DNA of 64,000 bases from Lyngbya sp. HA4199-MV5 (GCA_019359375.1 JAHHHL010000036.1:1-64000); one strand, 5' to 3'. Numbered from the stretch's first letter, positions 1-8,577 are shown. Numbers and translations: made by a program. Notes: a model not told the origin generated them from the sequence alone.

Positions 1-2
1 TG

Positions 3-104
3 TGGGCTGCCAGATTTTTTGAATGGTCGGTTGAAACCCCTACAGCTCAAAAAATTCCTTCAGAATTGCTAGACCTTTGGTCTGACCTACTCTGCTATGC
101 TGCG
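3..104 (+). CDS. C-terminal fragment of an unidentified protein (5' end outside window)
   Basis: An open frame enters the window and stops with TGA at 102-104, giving about 33 residues rich in aromatic residues (it begins WAARFFEWSVETPTAQKIP). It converges on the antitoxin gene that ends at 112. The residue mix looks protein-like, and no other explanation covers the first 100 bases, but no family is recognisable from so short a tail. It could also be a chance open frame. Confidence 0.3.
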
Positions 105-111
105 TGATTGG

Positions 112-306
112 CTAAAGTCGAGCTAAGAGCTGATTCATTAAAGAGCCATCCACTGAAACCAGGTAATACTTTCGTTTAATGTCAACATCAAAGGATGCCT
201 CTTGTAAGGCACTGTCGTATTCACCCATATCGTGAGTCTCAAAAAACTCTACACGTTCTTCATTAGAATTAAACTGAGGTAACGTTTTAGCATTACTTTC
301 TGACAT
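112..306 (-). CDS. CopG/BrnA-type antitoxin
   Basis: 64-residue protein beginning MSESNAKTLPQF. The pattern 'LPxFxSxEEExxFxExHDMxxY' is typical of the CopG-like antitoxins (BrnA group) that pair with BrnT-like toxins. In that family the antitoxin binds the toxin and the shared promoter. The ATG at 306-304 is chosen over an in-frame codon at 342 because GGAGAAGAAG lies just upstream and because this start overlaps the last 14 bases of the toxin frame, the usual toxin-antitoxin coupling. The C-terminal part (ASFDVDIKRKYYLVSVDGS) differs from the usual ribbon-helix-helix end, so the protein may be diverged. The partner toxin is frameshifted, so the antitoxin may now be an orphan. Confidence 0.6.
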   Translation of the reverse strand: MSESNAKTLPQFNSNEERVEFFETHDMGEYDSALQEASFDVDIKRKYYLVSVDGSLMNQLLARL

Positions 307-593
307 ATAGCTTCTTCTCCTTCTTTTCCATATCTCTTGCACTTAAAATGAGAGCTTGAGCAGAGGGTTTATAAATAAACAACACTGCTAAGTAACGTCC
401 AGCATCCGTTCGTCCTAAAGCAAGATATACGTCAAGCAAGATATACGTCTTCTCCCTCGCGATCGCCCCTCTCCACAAAACGAAATTTGGGTTTGTTGCT
501 CAAAACCGCTTCTACTTCATCAGGCTCAATACGGTGTTTTACAGCTAGCTTCTCTACAATTGCGTCTAACCAGATGATTTCCTCGATTCTCAC
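293..593 (-). pseudogene. BrnT-like toxin gene broken by a 16-bp tandem duplication
   Basis: Two overlapping minus-strand frames together make one BrnT-like toxin (a ribonuclease family). The first gives VRIEEIIWLDAIVEKLAVKH and then EVEAVLSNKPKFRFVERGDREGEDVYLA. The second continues LGRTDAGRYLAVLFIYK and ends ILSARDMEKKEKKLYVRK. At the join a 16-bp unit is present twice (417-448). Removing one unit restores a continuous reading EGEDVYLALGRTDAGRYLAV, exactly as the family needs. The likely start is the GTG at 593-591. An ATG at 629 also opens the frame but lies inside the adjoining MITE. As it stands the gene makes a truncated protein that lacks the conserved ISARxM C-terminus. Confidence 0.7.
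417..448. repeat. 16-bp perfect tandem duplication inside the toxin gene
   Basis: The sequence AAGCAAGATATACGT occurs at 418-432 and again at 434-448 with a 16-bp period. Because 16 is not a multiple of three, the second copy shifts the toxin frame by +1. Confidence 0.9.
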
Positions 594-612
594 AACACTA
601 AACCTGAACTCC

Positions 613-743
613 CTAGGGCGCGTCATCAATTAGCTCTAAAAGCTTGCGGTATCAGCATCATCGCGCCCGTCCAAACACACCAGGCTAGGGGCGGGAACCC
701 CTGCTGTTAGTGATGTGTAGTCGTAATTGATGACAGCCCCTAG
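613..743 (+). mobile_element. MITE-like element, copy 1
   Basis: 131-bp element with imperfect terminal inverted repeats: left end CTAGGGCGCGTCATCAATTA, right end (reverse complement) CTAGGGGCTGTCATCAATTA. Near-identical copies lie at 9663-9794 (inverted) and 33545-33675. It has no coding capacity. Both ends carry CTAG, which fits the 4-bp YTAR target duplication of IS5-group transposases, so it may be moved by such an element elsewhere. It sits 20 bp upstream of the toxin GTG start, where the toxin promoter should be. Confidence 0.75.
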
Positions 744-877
744 CGCCTTGATTTTAGTTTATTGCCTCAGCATCGCTACAGTCCCATACTCGTAAGAGCC
801 TTGAATCAGTTCCGCTAAACTCACAACGAGTTTTTTGGGCAGCACACACTTACACTTATTTTCGCACAGACTGCTAA

Positions 878-1621
878 ATGAAATTTTTGGGCATCGACCT
901 GGGCTGGAGTTCGGGAGCAAGCGGATTGTGCTGCCTCGATTGGTGGGATAGCAGGCTAGAACTGGTGGATTTGCGGCGAGAGGATGACACCGCCGACATT
1001 CTTGCCTGGATCGATACTTGCATTGCACCCGATGAATCCGGTGTGATTGCGGTCGATGCGCCGACGCTGATTCCCAATGCGACCGGGATGCGGCTGTGCG
1101 ATCGCCTCACCCACAAGCATTTTGGTCGCTATCATGCGGGTGCCTATCCTGCCAATTTGGGCTTGCCGTTTGCAGCGCGTACTGTTGCGTTTGGTCTCAG
1201 CCTGGAAGCAAAAGGCTTTCACCATGCGCCTGATATTGAACCTAAACAATCCGGTCGGCATCAAATTGAGGTGTTTCCCCATCCCGCGATCGTGCATCTT
1301 TTTGGGCTAGAGCAAATTCTGAAATACAAAAAGGGCAAACTGGCAGAACGACGGATAGCACTCGCTCGGTTGCGGGACTATCTGTGCGATCGACTTCCCT
1401 CTCTCGAACCCGCACTGGATATCAGCAACGTCCTACCATCAGAAATGCCTCTCAAAGGTGCGGCTCTCAAGGCGCTGGAAGATCAGCTCGATAGCCTCAT
1501 CTGCGCCTACGTCGCCGCGCACTGGTGGTATTGGGGGTTGGAACGTAACATTTTATTGGGAAATCTGGCTGAAGGCTACATCATCATCCCAAAGCCCTCG
1601 CAGGAAGACGGTTTCGCTTAG
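878..1621 (+). CDS. DUF429 domain protein
   Basis: 247-residue protein that fits DUF429 (predicted RNase H-like fold) from end to end. It opens with MKFLGIDLGW, the acidic first strand of the fold, followed by IAVDAPTLIPN near residue 60 and a conserved RxCDR-type segment (MRLCDRLTHKHFG, about 68-80). The central IEVFPHPAIVHLFG (about 130-143) and the late aspartate-rich LEDQLDSLICAYVAAHWW are also typical. Residue spacing suggests D6, D59 and D206-type acidic ligands, but no activity is established for the family. It stands alone: the MITE lies upstream and the pilus cluster downstream. Confidence 0.8.
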   Translation: MKFLGIDLGWSSGASGLCCLDWWDSRLELVDLRREDDTADILAWIDTCIAPDESGVIAVDAPTLIPNATGMRLCDRLTHKHFGRYHAGAYPANLGLPFAARTVAFGLSLEAKGFHHAPDIEPKQSGRHQIEVFPHPAIVHLFGLEQILKYKKGKLAERRIALARLRDYLCDRLPSLEPALDISNVLPSEMPLKGAALKALEDQLDSLICAYVAAHWWYWGLERNILLGNLAEGYIIIPKPSQEDGFA

Positions 1622-1908
1622 AGCAATCAGAAATGCCTTTAGGAATAATCACTGAAATAGAGGGAAAGTACAAGCGCCAAATCGCGTAAATCTACCCCTC
1701 ACAACTGCTGATTAAGCGCGTAGTTTAGAAAGAACAGCACCAAGCTGAAGTGTTTCCTACCGCTGCTATGAGTCTAAGTCCTCAGATGTCAAGCCTCAGC
1801 AAATACATCTGAAAGTGGTCTCAGCTTCAAAATCAATTCGTGCGTACATCACCAACGCCGAACGTGCCCAAAAGAAACAATCCTTTCATCAACTTAGAGG
1901 AAGTCATC

Positions 1909-2394
1909 ATGCGTCGTATTCTACTGCTCTCTGCCATGATTCTTGGCGGCACCTTTGCTTTTAGTTCCGCCGCTCAAGCAGAAACAGCAGACGTTCACTT
2001 TAACGCTGTTGTGCCTTCATCCTGCACCTTTAGCAACATCCAGAATGGCACCTTAGGATTGAATGTGGCAGGCACAACCCTCAGCAGCCTCGCAACCTCT
2101 GGTGGTACCGCTGGTAAAGCTACACTCACCTGCAATAACGTTCTGGCAACTCTTGCGGCATCTGCACCCCAACAAGCTATTGCACCCGCCAGCTATAACC
2201 ATACCACCGCAGTGAAAACCGTTGCTGTTACAGGCACCGGTGCCAACATTGTTGCCATCGTTGCACCCGCTGTGCCCCTTCCCGTGCCCCTTCCCGGTGT
2301 CACCAATTTGAGTGTAGATATGACAACCACAACGGTTGGTTTAATCCCCAGCGGCACCTACGATCTGTTTGTCACGCTGACAGTCGTTCCCTAA
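1909..2394 (+). CDS. Secreted SCPU-like pilin of a chaperone-usher system
   Basis: 161-residue protein with a clear signal peptide (MRRILLLSAMILGG then cleavage near SSAAQA-ET). The mature part is a beta-rich, Ala/Thr/Val-rich fimbrial-type domain with two cysteines (PSSCTFSNI and LTCNNV) spaced like the disulfide of spore coat protein U-type pilins. The ATG at 1909 is chosen because TTAGAGGAAG precedes it and the signal peptide starts there; the frame is open upstream to a GTG at 1840. The next two genes encode the matching chaperone and usher, so this is probably the structural subunit of an archaic chaperone-usher surface fibre. Confidence 0.75.
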   Translation: MRRILLLSAMILGGTFAFSSAAQAETADVHFNAVVPSSCTFSNIQNGTLGLNVAGTTLSSLATSGGTAGKATLTCNNVLATLAASAPQQAIAPASYNHTTAVKTVAVTGTGANIVAIVAPAVPLPVPLPGVTNLSVDMTTTTVGLIPSGTYDLFVTLTVVP

Positions 2395-2462
2395 GCATGA
2401 GATAGAGGGGTAGCAGGGGTAGGAAAAGGATAAAGGATAAAAGATGAAGGATAAAAACAATC

Positions 2463-2528
2463 TTTCGCCTCTCTACCCCTTCACCTCTCTACCCCTTCAC
2501 CTTTCTACCCCTTCACCTTTCTACCCCC
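2463..2528. repeat. Pyrimidine-rich tandem repeat between pilin and chaperone
   Basis: About four imperfect copies of a 15-16-bp unit of the form CTACCCCTTCACCTT lie just upstream of the chaperone start. They are preceded by a purine-rich stretch (2403-2455). The same class of spacer repeat recurs throughout the window. Confidence 0.8.
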
Positions 2529-2548
2529 CGTTCATAGGATTACTCACC

Positions 2549-3379
2549 ATGTTGCCCCACCTTCAAAAACCTGCCTCTCGTCTGGTCTTTAAAGCCATTC
2601 AACTAGGTCTTTGGGTGTTGCCAGCAACTTTTGCATTCAATGGTGCTGCCTGGGCAAATCTAGGCGCATCGCCTCTAGTGATTGAGGCTCAGGCAAACCG
2701 GGGACAGGCGCAGGCGGTGATTAATGTCATCAACTCTGGGGATACGCCGTTGCGGGCGAGAGTGTATACACAACCATTTACCTACAGTCGCGATCGTGGC
2801 TTTCAAGTTACTCCCTCTGATGCCACCTATTTAGGTTCCTATTTGCAGTTCTCACCACGCGAATTGATTGTGCCACCCAGAACTAACCGCCGCGTGCGAA
2901 TGTTGGCTCAACTGGCTCCTAATTTACCTAATGGCGAATATCGGGCAGTGGTATTTACAGAAGCCTTAAACGAAACTACTACGGATGGAACTGGGCGCAG
3001 AGTTGGCATCATTACTCGTGTGGGTACGACTGTTTACGTCCGTAAAGGCGATGCTGCACCGAATTTAGCCGTCGATCGCGCCAGTTTTGACCCGGATCAA
3101 AAACATATTCAACTATTGGTTAAAAATACAGGCAACGCATCTGTGCGTCCAATGGTGCGCTGGTCGTTGAAGCAAGGAGACAACGTGGTGAGCAATGGTG
3201 AGTTGGCACCCACCGCGATCATTGCTCAGGGCGATCGCAATTTAGCCCTAGCCATTGCCAAAACCGATCAATCGCGCCTGCTCCCTGGCAATTATCAATT
3301 AACTGGACAGTTGCTCTGGGGCGAAGACAACGCTCAAACCGTGCCGTTTTCGGTGGCTTTCACCCTGCCTGCAAAGTAG
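2549..3379 (+). CDS. Periplasmic pilus chaperone (PapD-like fold)
   Basis: 276-residue secreted protein. After an N-terminal hydrophobic segment ending near AAWA it has the G1-type chaperone start 'LGASPLVIEAQANRGQAQAVINVINSGD', a conserved PRTNRRVRML segment and a second immunoglobulin-like domain (from about residue 160). In the family such chaperones donate a strand to pilin subunits and deliver them to the usher. The ATG at 2549 is taken because AGGA lies upstream and because an earlier in-frame start would translate the tandem repeat. The gene lies between the pilin and the usher in a plausible operon. Confidence 0.72.
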   Translation: MLPHLQKPASRLVFKAIQLGLWVLPATFAFNGAAWANLGASPLVIEAQANRGQAQAVINVINSGDTPLRARVYTQPFTYSRDRGFQVTPSDATYLGSYLQFSPRELIVPPRTNRRVRMLAQLAPNLPNGEYRAVVFTEALNETTTDGTGRRVGIITRVGTTVYVRKGDAAPNLAVDRASFDPDQKHIQLLVKNTGNASVRPMVRWSLKQGDNVVSNGELAPTAIIAQGDRNLALAIAKTDQSRLLPGNYQLTGQLLWGEDNAQTVPFSVAFTLPAK

Positions 3380-3540
3380 GGAATGGTAACGGAGCGGGGC
3401 TGTGAGTTCACACCCTACACCTCACACCCTACACCCCACAACCATATTCACCGATTAACTAACGTGCTTAAGGCTTAAGAGCCACCTGGAACAACTGAGG
3501 GGGCTAATTTTGCCTGCCGATCTTAACTCAGGTCGCTCCT

Positions 3541-6500
3541 ATGTTTCCTGCGATTGCCCCGCCTGCGCCCCCGATCGTCCGATCTCTACCTCCTAATCAC
3601 GCGCGTCATGCTCAGTCTCTACGAGCGATCGCCGTGACCGCGGCACCTGAGTCCACTGATGACAAGCCGATGGGCTTAAAGCCATCAGCACCCGATCGAT
3701 CGCCAGAGGCAATGAGTGCAGCGACACCGCCGAACGGTGAATCAGACGCAAAGCTGCTGGGACAACCGTTGTCCATTAATTTGCAAACCACAGAATTTCT
3801 GGTTCCAGATCGTCAAGTCATCAAAGCTCCCGTTACGGATGCTCCAATGATAGACACGCCAGTTACACCCCGTCCTAGCCCGCAGCCTGAGACGATTCCA
3901 CAGTCTCCAGAGTCGTCTGGCTCCCAAAAAGCAAGTCCGGTTAAGTCTATGCCCACTGTGGCAAAGGCTCTAACATCACCTACTCCACCCACCAGCCATA
4001 CCGAAGTGCAAGCACCGCTGGGGCTATCTCCGATAGCTCAGGTGCCAGAAGGCTTTACAGTATTTCCGGTGGGCATCAATATTGGCAGGCGCAATGTCAA
4101 TGCTGGGGTGTCGGTGCGGGGACGGGAAAATGGATCGCAGGCAATTGCTTTGGACAAATGGTTGCTGCCCTACGATGCTGTAGTGCAAGCGCTGAAGTTG
4201 AGCACGAAGGTGTTGCCTGACAATCAAATAGAACTGCGATCGCCTGGTATTGCTGTTCGCATTGATCCTGCCAAACTCCACACGGATCCCCAATTAGGGC
4301 TTGTATTTTCGGTGGCAGAGGTGCGATCACTGCTGAGTGTGCAGGTGGAATTTAACCTGAATGAGTATGCGCTTCAGTTTGATGCGCCCTGGCTCACCGC
4401 ACCAAAGCAAGGGCAACCCATAGACGATGCGCCAGTACTGCTTGAGGGGCTACCTCGGATTGCACCACCCAGCGTAGGACTCACGGCGATCGAACAACGG
4501 GTTAGCGTCAATGGCGCAGGGTCTACAACTGCGTCTCAGGGCAATTTAACCGCCGTGGGCAGCGTCTTTGGCGGCAGTTGGTTTTTGCGAGCAGACCAAA
4601 CGAAACTCTTAGACCCCAGCAGTTGGCGGATCACCGATGCGCTGTTTCAGCGTCAAACCGATACCACTGACTATTTTGTGGGCACCCAGGCACCCTTTTG
4701 GCGGAGCCTCAGCGCCAACGACTATGTGGGCTTTACGATTATCCAGCGGCAGGGCTACACACCACCACCGCAATTTTATGGCGAAAGCGATCCGCGTCAA
4801 CGGCTGCAAGCAGCACAGGTAGGACGAACGGTGTCTGGACGAGCAGAACCAGGAACATTAGTCCGGTTAGTGAAGGGCTTTAGCGATCGCATCATTGCCG
4901 AAACGCTGGTTGATTCTTCGGGTGTGTATCGGTTTGAAAATGTCAAATTGGAAACCCCAGCCCTGGGTGGCTACTACCAGGTTTTCTTGTATCCCAAAGG
5001 GCAATTGACCGCCCAACCAGAAATTCGCGATGCCACGTTTGCCAACTTGCCCGGTCAGCTTCCGGCTGGGGCTTCTGCTTTGATTCTTTCCGGTGGGGTC
5101 GATCGAGGGTATGACAGGCAGAGTCAAGCAAGTCTCTTTGGCGATTTCCGTGACTTTCGGGGTGGCGTGGCGCAACGCTGGGGTGTTTCCAATAGCCTGA
5201 CACTGGGCGCGGGTCTGGTTTACGATCGATCGCTGAGGGGGTTAGCCGAACTCTTCTGGCAGCTCGAGAATAGTCCCTTTAAAGCAGCCGTTTCCGTTCT
5301 CAGTGGCACTCGTGATTCGCAGTGGGATATTAATGCGGCGGTTAGCTACGACCCATCGCCTAATTTCAGCGCCCAGTTTACCCGCGATCGCTTCTCCAGC
5401 CGCTTTGGTGTGTACTGGCAGGTGGCTCAAGGCATCACCTTACTCGGCAGTACCGATAGCCGCGATGCTACTTCAGCCGGGGTTCAGCTCAGTTTTAGTG
5501 GTCGCAATGCCTTTACGTTTGCCCGCGTGACCTATGACACCAAACGTCGCGTGCGCTGGAACCTGATTCAACGCCTGGGGCGATTTGAGCTGAGTTCCGT
5601 GGGCAACGAAGTTGGTTCACAGTCGGCATTCAGCTTTCATCTTGCGCCATACAGCGACTTTAACACTGGGCATTCGTTTGTGCTGGGCTACGACACCAAC
5701 CATCAGAATGGCAACCATAACCTGGCTACCCTGAGCTGGCGCTATCGGTCTAAAGAACGTGATTTTGATGGCACACCGCGATGGGAAACGCAACTAGGCT
5801 ATGGCGTTGGGTCTCAAGGGTCTGGGTTGATTGCCTCGGTAGGCACGACCATTCTTCCGGGTGTGATGCTCAGGGCACGCTATCAAGGCGTATCGGTAGC
5901 AACGGGCGAATCAACGTTTGGGATTGAGCTAGTCTCGGGGCTAAATTTTCAGGGCGGCATCTCTCCAGGCGATCGCCGTGCCGACTATTTACGCACCCAG
6001 GGCGGCATCTTAGTGCAGCCGTTTTTGGATCGCAACCACAACGGCAAGCGCGATGCTGGTGAAGAGGCGTACACCGATCCGAATCTTGTCATTGTCAACA
6101 ACCAGACGGTACAAGCGACCAGGGCGCAGGTGGAGCGCGATCGCATTTTGCTACGCTTGCTGCCCAATACCTATCGTCTGGATCTCGATGCGGCGGGGCT
6201 ACCACCCGATTGGCAAGCCGCCGACAGTGCTTACGCCGTTGACGTGGTGGCTGGTGGCTATACACGCGTCTCCGTGCCACTCATTCCTGCCTATACGCTA
6301 TCAGGCGTGGTCACCGATGGGCAGGGTAAACCACTGAGCGGTGTGCGGGTTGAGGCAACGCAGCTTGGTGGTACGAATGCCGGACAGCGGCTGCTCTCGG
6401 TGACAAATGATGCAGGGGTTTACTTTATGGAACATCTGCGGCAAAGTGCCTACACCCTACAAGTGAACGGTCAAACGACTCAACCGGGCACGATCGAGCT

Positions 6501-6564
6501 AAAAGAAACCTCTCCGCCTTTTCAAGAACTCAATTTGCAACAGCCAGTCGTCTCGGCTAAATGA
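3541..6564 (+). CDS. Outer-membrane usher of the chaperone-usher pilus
   Basis: 1007-residue usher-type protein. Residues 1-170 are a Pro/Ser/Thr-rich low-complexity stretch. About 175-300 resembles the usher N-terminal domain (DKWLLPYDAVVQALKL). About 310-820 is a beta-barrel-like region rich in alternating aromatic and glycine residues, with a plug-like domain near 430-500 (GTLVRLVKGFSDR, then GVYRFENVKL). The end has two Ig-like modules: FLDRNHNGKRDAGEE near 820 and a carboxypeptidase-regulatory-like repeat (LSGVVTDGQGKPLSGVRVEA) near 925. It would thread pilin across the outer membrane. Oddly, no signal peptide follows the ATG, and an in-frame stop at 3505-3507 rules out an upstream extension. 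Translation may begin differently or the N-terminus may have been altered. Confidence 0.75.
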   Translation: MFPAIAPPAPPIVRSLPPNHARHAQSLRAIAVTAAPESTDDKPMGLKPSAPDRSPEAMSAATPPNGESDAKLLGQPLSINLQTTEFLVPDRQVIKAPVTDAPMIDTPVTPRPSPQPETIPQSPESSGSQKASPVKSMPTVAKALTSPTPPTSHTEVQAPLGLSPIAQVPEGFTVFPVGINIGRRNVNAGVSVRGRENGSQAIALDKWLLPYDAVVQALKLSTKVLPDNQIELRSPGIAVRIDPAKLHTDPQLGLVFSVAEVRSLLSVQVEFNLNEYALQFDAPWLTAPKQGQPIDDAPVLLEGLPRIAPPSVGLTAIEQRVSVNGAGSTTASQGNLTAVGSVFGGSWFLRADQTKLLDPSSWRITDALFQRQTDTTDYFVGTQAPFWRSLSANDYVGFTIIQRQGYTPPPQFYGESDPRQRLQAAQVGRTVSGRAEPGTLVRLVKGFSDRIIAETLVDSSGVYRFENVKLETPALGGYYQVFLYPKGQLTAQPEIRDATFANLPGQLPAGASALILSGGVDRGYDRQSQASLFGDFRDFRGGVAQRWGVSNSLTLGAGLVYDRSLRGLAELFWQLENSPFKAAVSVLSGTRDSQWDINAAVSYDPSPNFSAQFTRDRFSSRFGVYWQVAQGITLLGSTDSRDATSAGVQLSFSGRNAFTFARVTYDTKRRVRWNLIQRLGRFELSSVGNEVGSQSAFSFHLAPYSDFNTGHSFVLGYDTNHQNGNHNLATLSWRYRSKERDFDGTPRWETQLGYGVGSQGSGLIASVGTTILPGVMLRARYQGVSVATGESTFGIELVSGLNFQGGISPGDRRADYLRTQGGILVQPFLDRNHNGKRDAGEEAYTDPNLVIVNNQTVQATRAQVERDRILLRLLPNTYRLDLDAAGLPPDWQAADSAYAVDVVAGGYTRVSVPLIPAYTLSGVVTDGQGKPLSGVRVEATQLGGTNAGQRLLSVTNDAGVYFMEHLRQSAYTLQVNGQTTQPGTIELKETSPPFQELNLQQPVVSAK

Positions 6565-6570
6565 TCGCAC

Positions 6571-6636
6571 TGAAAAGGGTACAGGGTGTGGGGTGTAGGG
6601 TGTGAACAGCCGCGTTTTCAGAGCAATTTAATTTGA
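6571..6636 (+). repeat. Dispersed spacer repeat with GGGTGTN heptamers
   Basis: Four GGGT(A/G)(C/T)(A/G)-type heptamers are followed by the unique stretch GAACAGCCGCGTTTTCAGAG. The reverse complement of the whole block, with few changes, lies at 27568-27632. Confidence 0.8.
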
Positions 6637-6807
6637 AAAAGTGGTAGCTTAAGCGGGGGCAAAGGGGAAAGGGAAAAAGGTAGTACTCATCCCCCCTTTA
6701 CCCTTTACCCCTTCGCCGTTTACCCGTTTCGATCGATCGCATACTTCAAACACATTGGTATCCAAAGCAACGCCCTAAAAACCAACAACTAAAAACCAAC
6801 AACTTTC

Positions 6808-7980
6808 CTAACTCACCGGAGGCACCTGCGGCAGCTCTGGATCTTGCTCCAAATTGCCCATGTTAGGAATATCCACATCGCCCGTTGTCAGAAAGCGGAA
6901 GGTTTCTTGATACAAGCTCTGCCAGTAACGATTGCTCATATTCTGACTGACCTCTGTGGGATCGACCATCGGATGGGGCACCAGATCCAATGCACGGTAG
7001 AGGTAATAGCGGTTGCCGTCTTGCTCTGCGCCCGTTTCTTCATAAAACGCCTGATTGGTCTTGATATCTGCTGCGTCTTCGTTTTCGGTCAGCACCATGA
7101 AGATGGGTACTTTTTTGAGCGATTCTAGCGACGCAGGACTCATCACCACGCTGCCACCAAAGCGATCGGCGGCGGTAAAGCACCCCACGGGAAAGAGCAG
7201 ATTTGGATCCCAGCCCATTTCTTTGATGTCGAGTGGACCTGTGAGGTTGACGTATTGCCGTCGCTGTTCTCCATACACCCGCAGTAAGGGCGCATAGACC
7301 ACGGTTTTCTTCACCCGATCGGGATCTGCTGCTGCCAATGCCAACGCTGCCGCACCACCAACGGATAACCCGATCGTGTAAACGTCACCGGGGATCGAAG
7401 CTATTTCTGCCAGTCGGTCTTTCGCGTTCGTCAAATAATCCAAATGGGAAGAGATGAAATACTCATCAAAGTCGGGGTCATCAGAGGACTCGATCGACTT
7501 CACAATATCTAACAGTCGCGGCTCAATTTTAACTAAGCGTGACACCAGCGCGGCTTGCTGAATGGGGCTGAGTTGAGCACCTTCAGGATTGCTAGAGAGG
7601 TTAGCCATAAACGCCTGAAGAACCGGATCTTGCGATGCTTTTTCCTTAAACGGCTCAGCAATTTCAGGCTTGAGATCCACCTGAGGCCAGTTTTTAGCAG
7701 GGCGAATGAGTGGATGTCCGGCGATCGACGGCTGATACACATTGAATCCATTGCGAAACAGGTAGTCCGCCAGACGCGACATCTGATGCGGCTTGGCGCT
7801 AAACCCGTGAAACAACAACACCGTCCCAAGAATGGGCTGTCCTGGCTCATGAAAGAGATAGTAGGGATACGCACCCTCCCGCCGATCGGGATTGGTGTCA
7901 ATGCTGTGAATGTAGGCTGCGATCGCCTGCTTTGCCTGGTCAAGTTGGGCTGCTGTTGGGGTTACAGAGGGCGAACTCAT
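6808..7980 (-). CDS. Alpha/beta hydrolase
   Basis: 390-residue alpha/beta-hydrolase. An oxyanion-type HGFSAKPHQM follows strand 3 (about residue 60). The nucleophile elbow GLSVGG places Ser206 in the classic GxSxG. A late LVPHPMVD supplies a candidate catalytic His, and LTENEDAAD holds a candidate acid. There is no signal peptide, so it is cytoplasmic. The ATG at 7980 is preferred to a TTG two codons earlier because AGGAG sits nine bases before it. The substrate cannot be told from sequence. A DUF924 gene lies 18 bases upstream on the same strand, so the two may be cotranscribed. Confidence 0.75.
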   Translation of the reverse strand: MSSPSVTPTAAQLDQAKQAIAAYIHSIDTNPDRREGAYPYYLFHEPGQPILGTVLLFHGFSAKPHQMSRLADYLFRNGFNVYQPSIAGHPLIRPAKNWPQVDLKPEIAEPFKEKASQDPVLQAFMANLSSNPEGAQLSPIQQAALVSRLVKIEPRLLDIVKSIESSDDPDFDEYFISSHLDYLTNAKDRLAEIASIPGDVYTIGLSVGGAAALALAAADPDRVKKTVVYAPLLRVYGEQRRQYVNLTGPLDIKEMGWDPNLLFPVGCFTAADRFGGSVVMSPASLESLKKVPIFMVLTENEDAADIKTNQAFYEETGAEQDGNRYYLYRALDLVPHPMVDPTEVSQNMSNRYWQSLYQETFRFLTTGDVDIPNMGNLEQDPELPQVPPVS

Positions 7981-7998
7981 GCACAATGCTCCTGGAGA

Positions 7999-8577
7999 CT
8001 AGAAGGATGAACCGGGCTGCTTCAAAAACTCTCGTTCTGCTGGTGTCGATGCGCGATCGAGCGTCTGGTTGCGATGCGGAAAGCGTCCAAATTGCTCAAT
8101 GATTGCTAAATGCTTGACCGCGTAGCTATAAGTACCAGCCGCATCAGGATTATTCCGCAATGGATTAAATAATTCAACCGCTCGGCGCTGATGCTCCAGG
8201 TTTTCACTATGTTCAAAGGGCATGTAAAGGAACCAGCGCTGCACCACAGGCAAGGACTGATCAAAGCCTTGTGTCAACGCCTTTTGCGCGATCGCCAATG
8301 CTCGATCGTCCGTCGCAAACGCTTGAGGAGTCCCCCGAAACATATTGCGGGGAAACTGATCGAAGAGCAAGACCAACGCCAAACACCCCTCAGCCGTCTT
8401 TTGCCAGTCGTCGAATGTCCCCGCAACAGCCTGCTCATACACCGATCGAAAACGCGTCTGCACCTCTCGATCGAACGCCGAATCTTTAATAAACCAGACC
8501 TTACGCATGTTGTTAGTCCCTCTCTCTGTGGGCGATCGGGTAAACCAAAAGCGCAAGATTTCATGCTGTTGAGACAT
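7999..8577 (-). CDS. DUF924 family protein
   Basis: 192-residue protein that matches DUF924 over its whole length: EILRFWF at the start, VWFIKDSAFDREV, then LALVLLFDQFPRNMFRGTPQAFATD and the late YMPFEHSENLEHQ and HRNQTLDR. The family is helical and TPR-like with no proven function. It is followed closely by the alpha/beta hydrolase and may share a transcript with it. Confidence 0.85.
   Translation of the reverse strand: MSQQHEILRFWFTRSPTERGTNNMRKVWFIKDSAFDREVQTRFRSVYEQAVAGTFDDWQKTAEGCLALVLLFDQFPRNMFRGTPQAFATDDRALAIAQKALTQGFDQSLPVVQRWFLYMPFEHSENLEHQRRAVELFNPLRNNPDAAGTYSYAVKHLAIIEQFGRFPHRNQTLDRASTPAEREFLKQPGSSF

Noticed and set aside
293-593. Programmed frameshift in the BrnT-like gene
   Set aside because: No slippery heptamer or stimulator is seen; a plain 16-bp duplication explains the shift completely.
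759-1028. Minus-strand open frame overlapping the start of the DUF429 gene
   Set aside because: It overlaps a clear family gene for 150 bp and has no recognisable motif. Its tail (LVVSLAELIQG) looks protein-like, but that is not enough.
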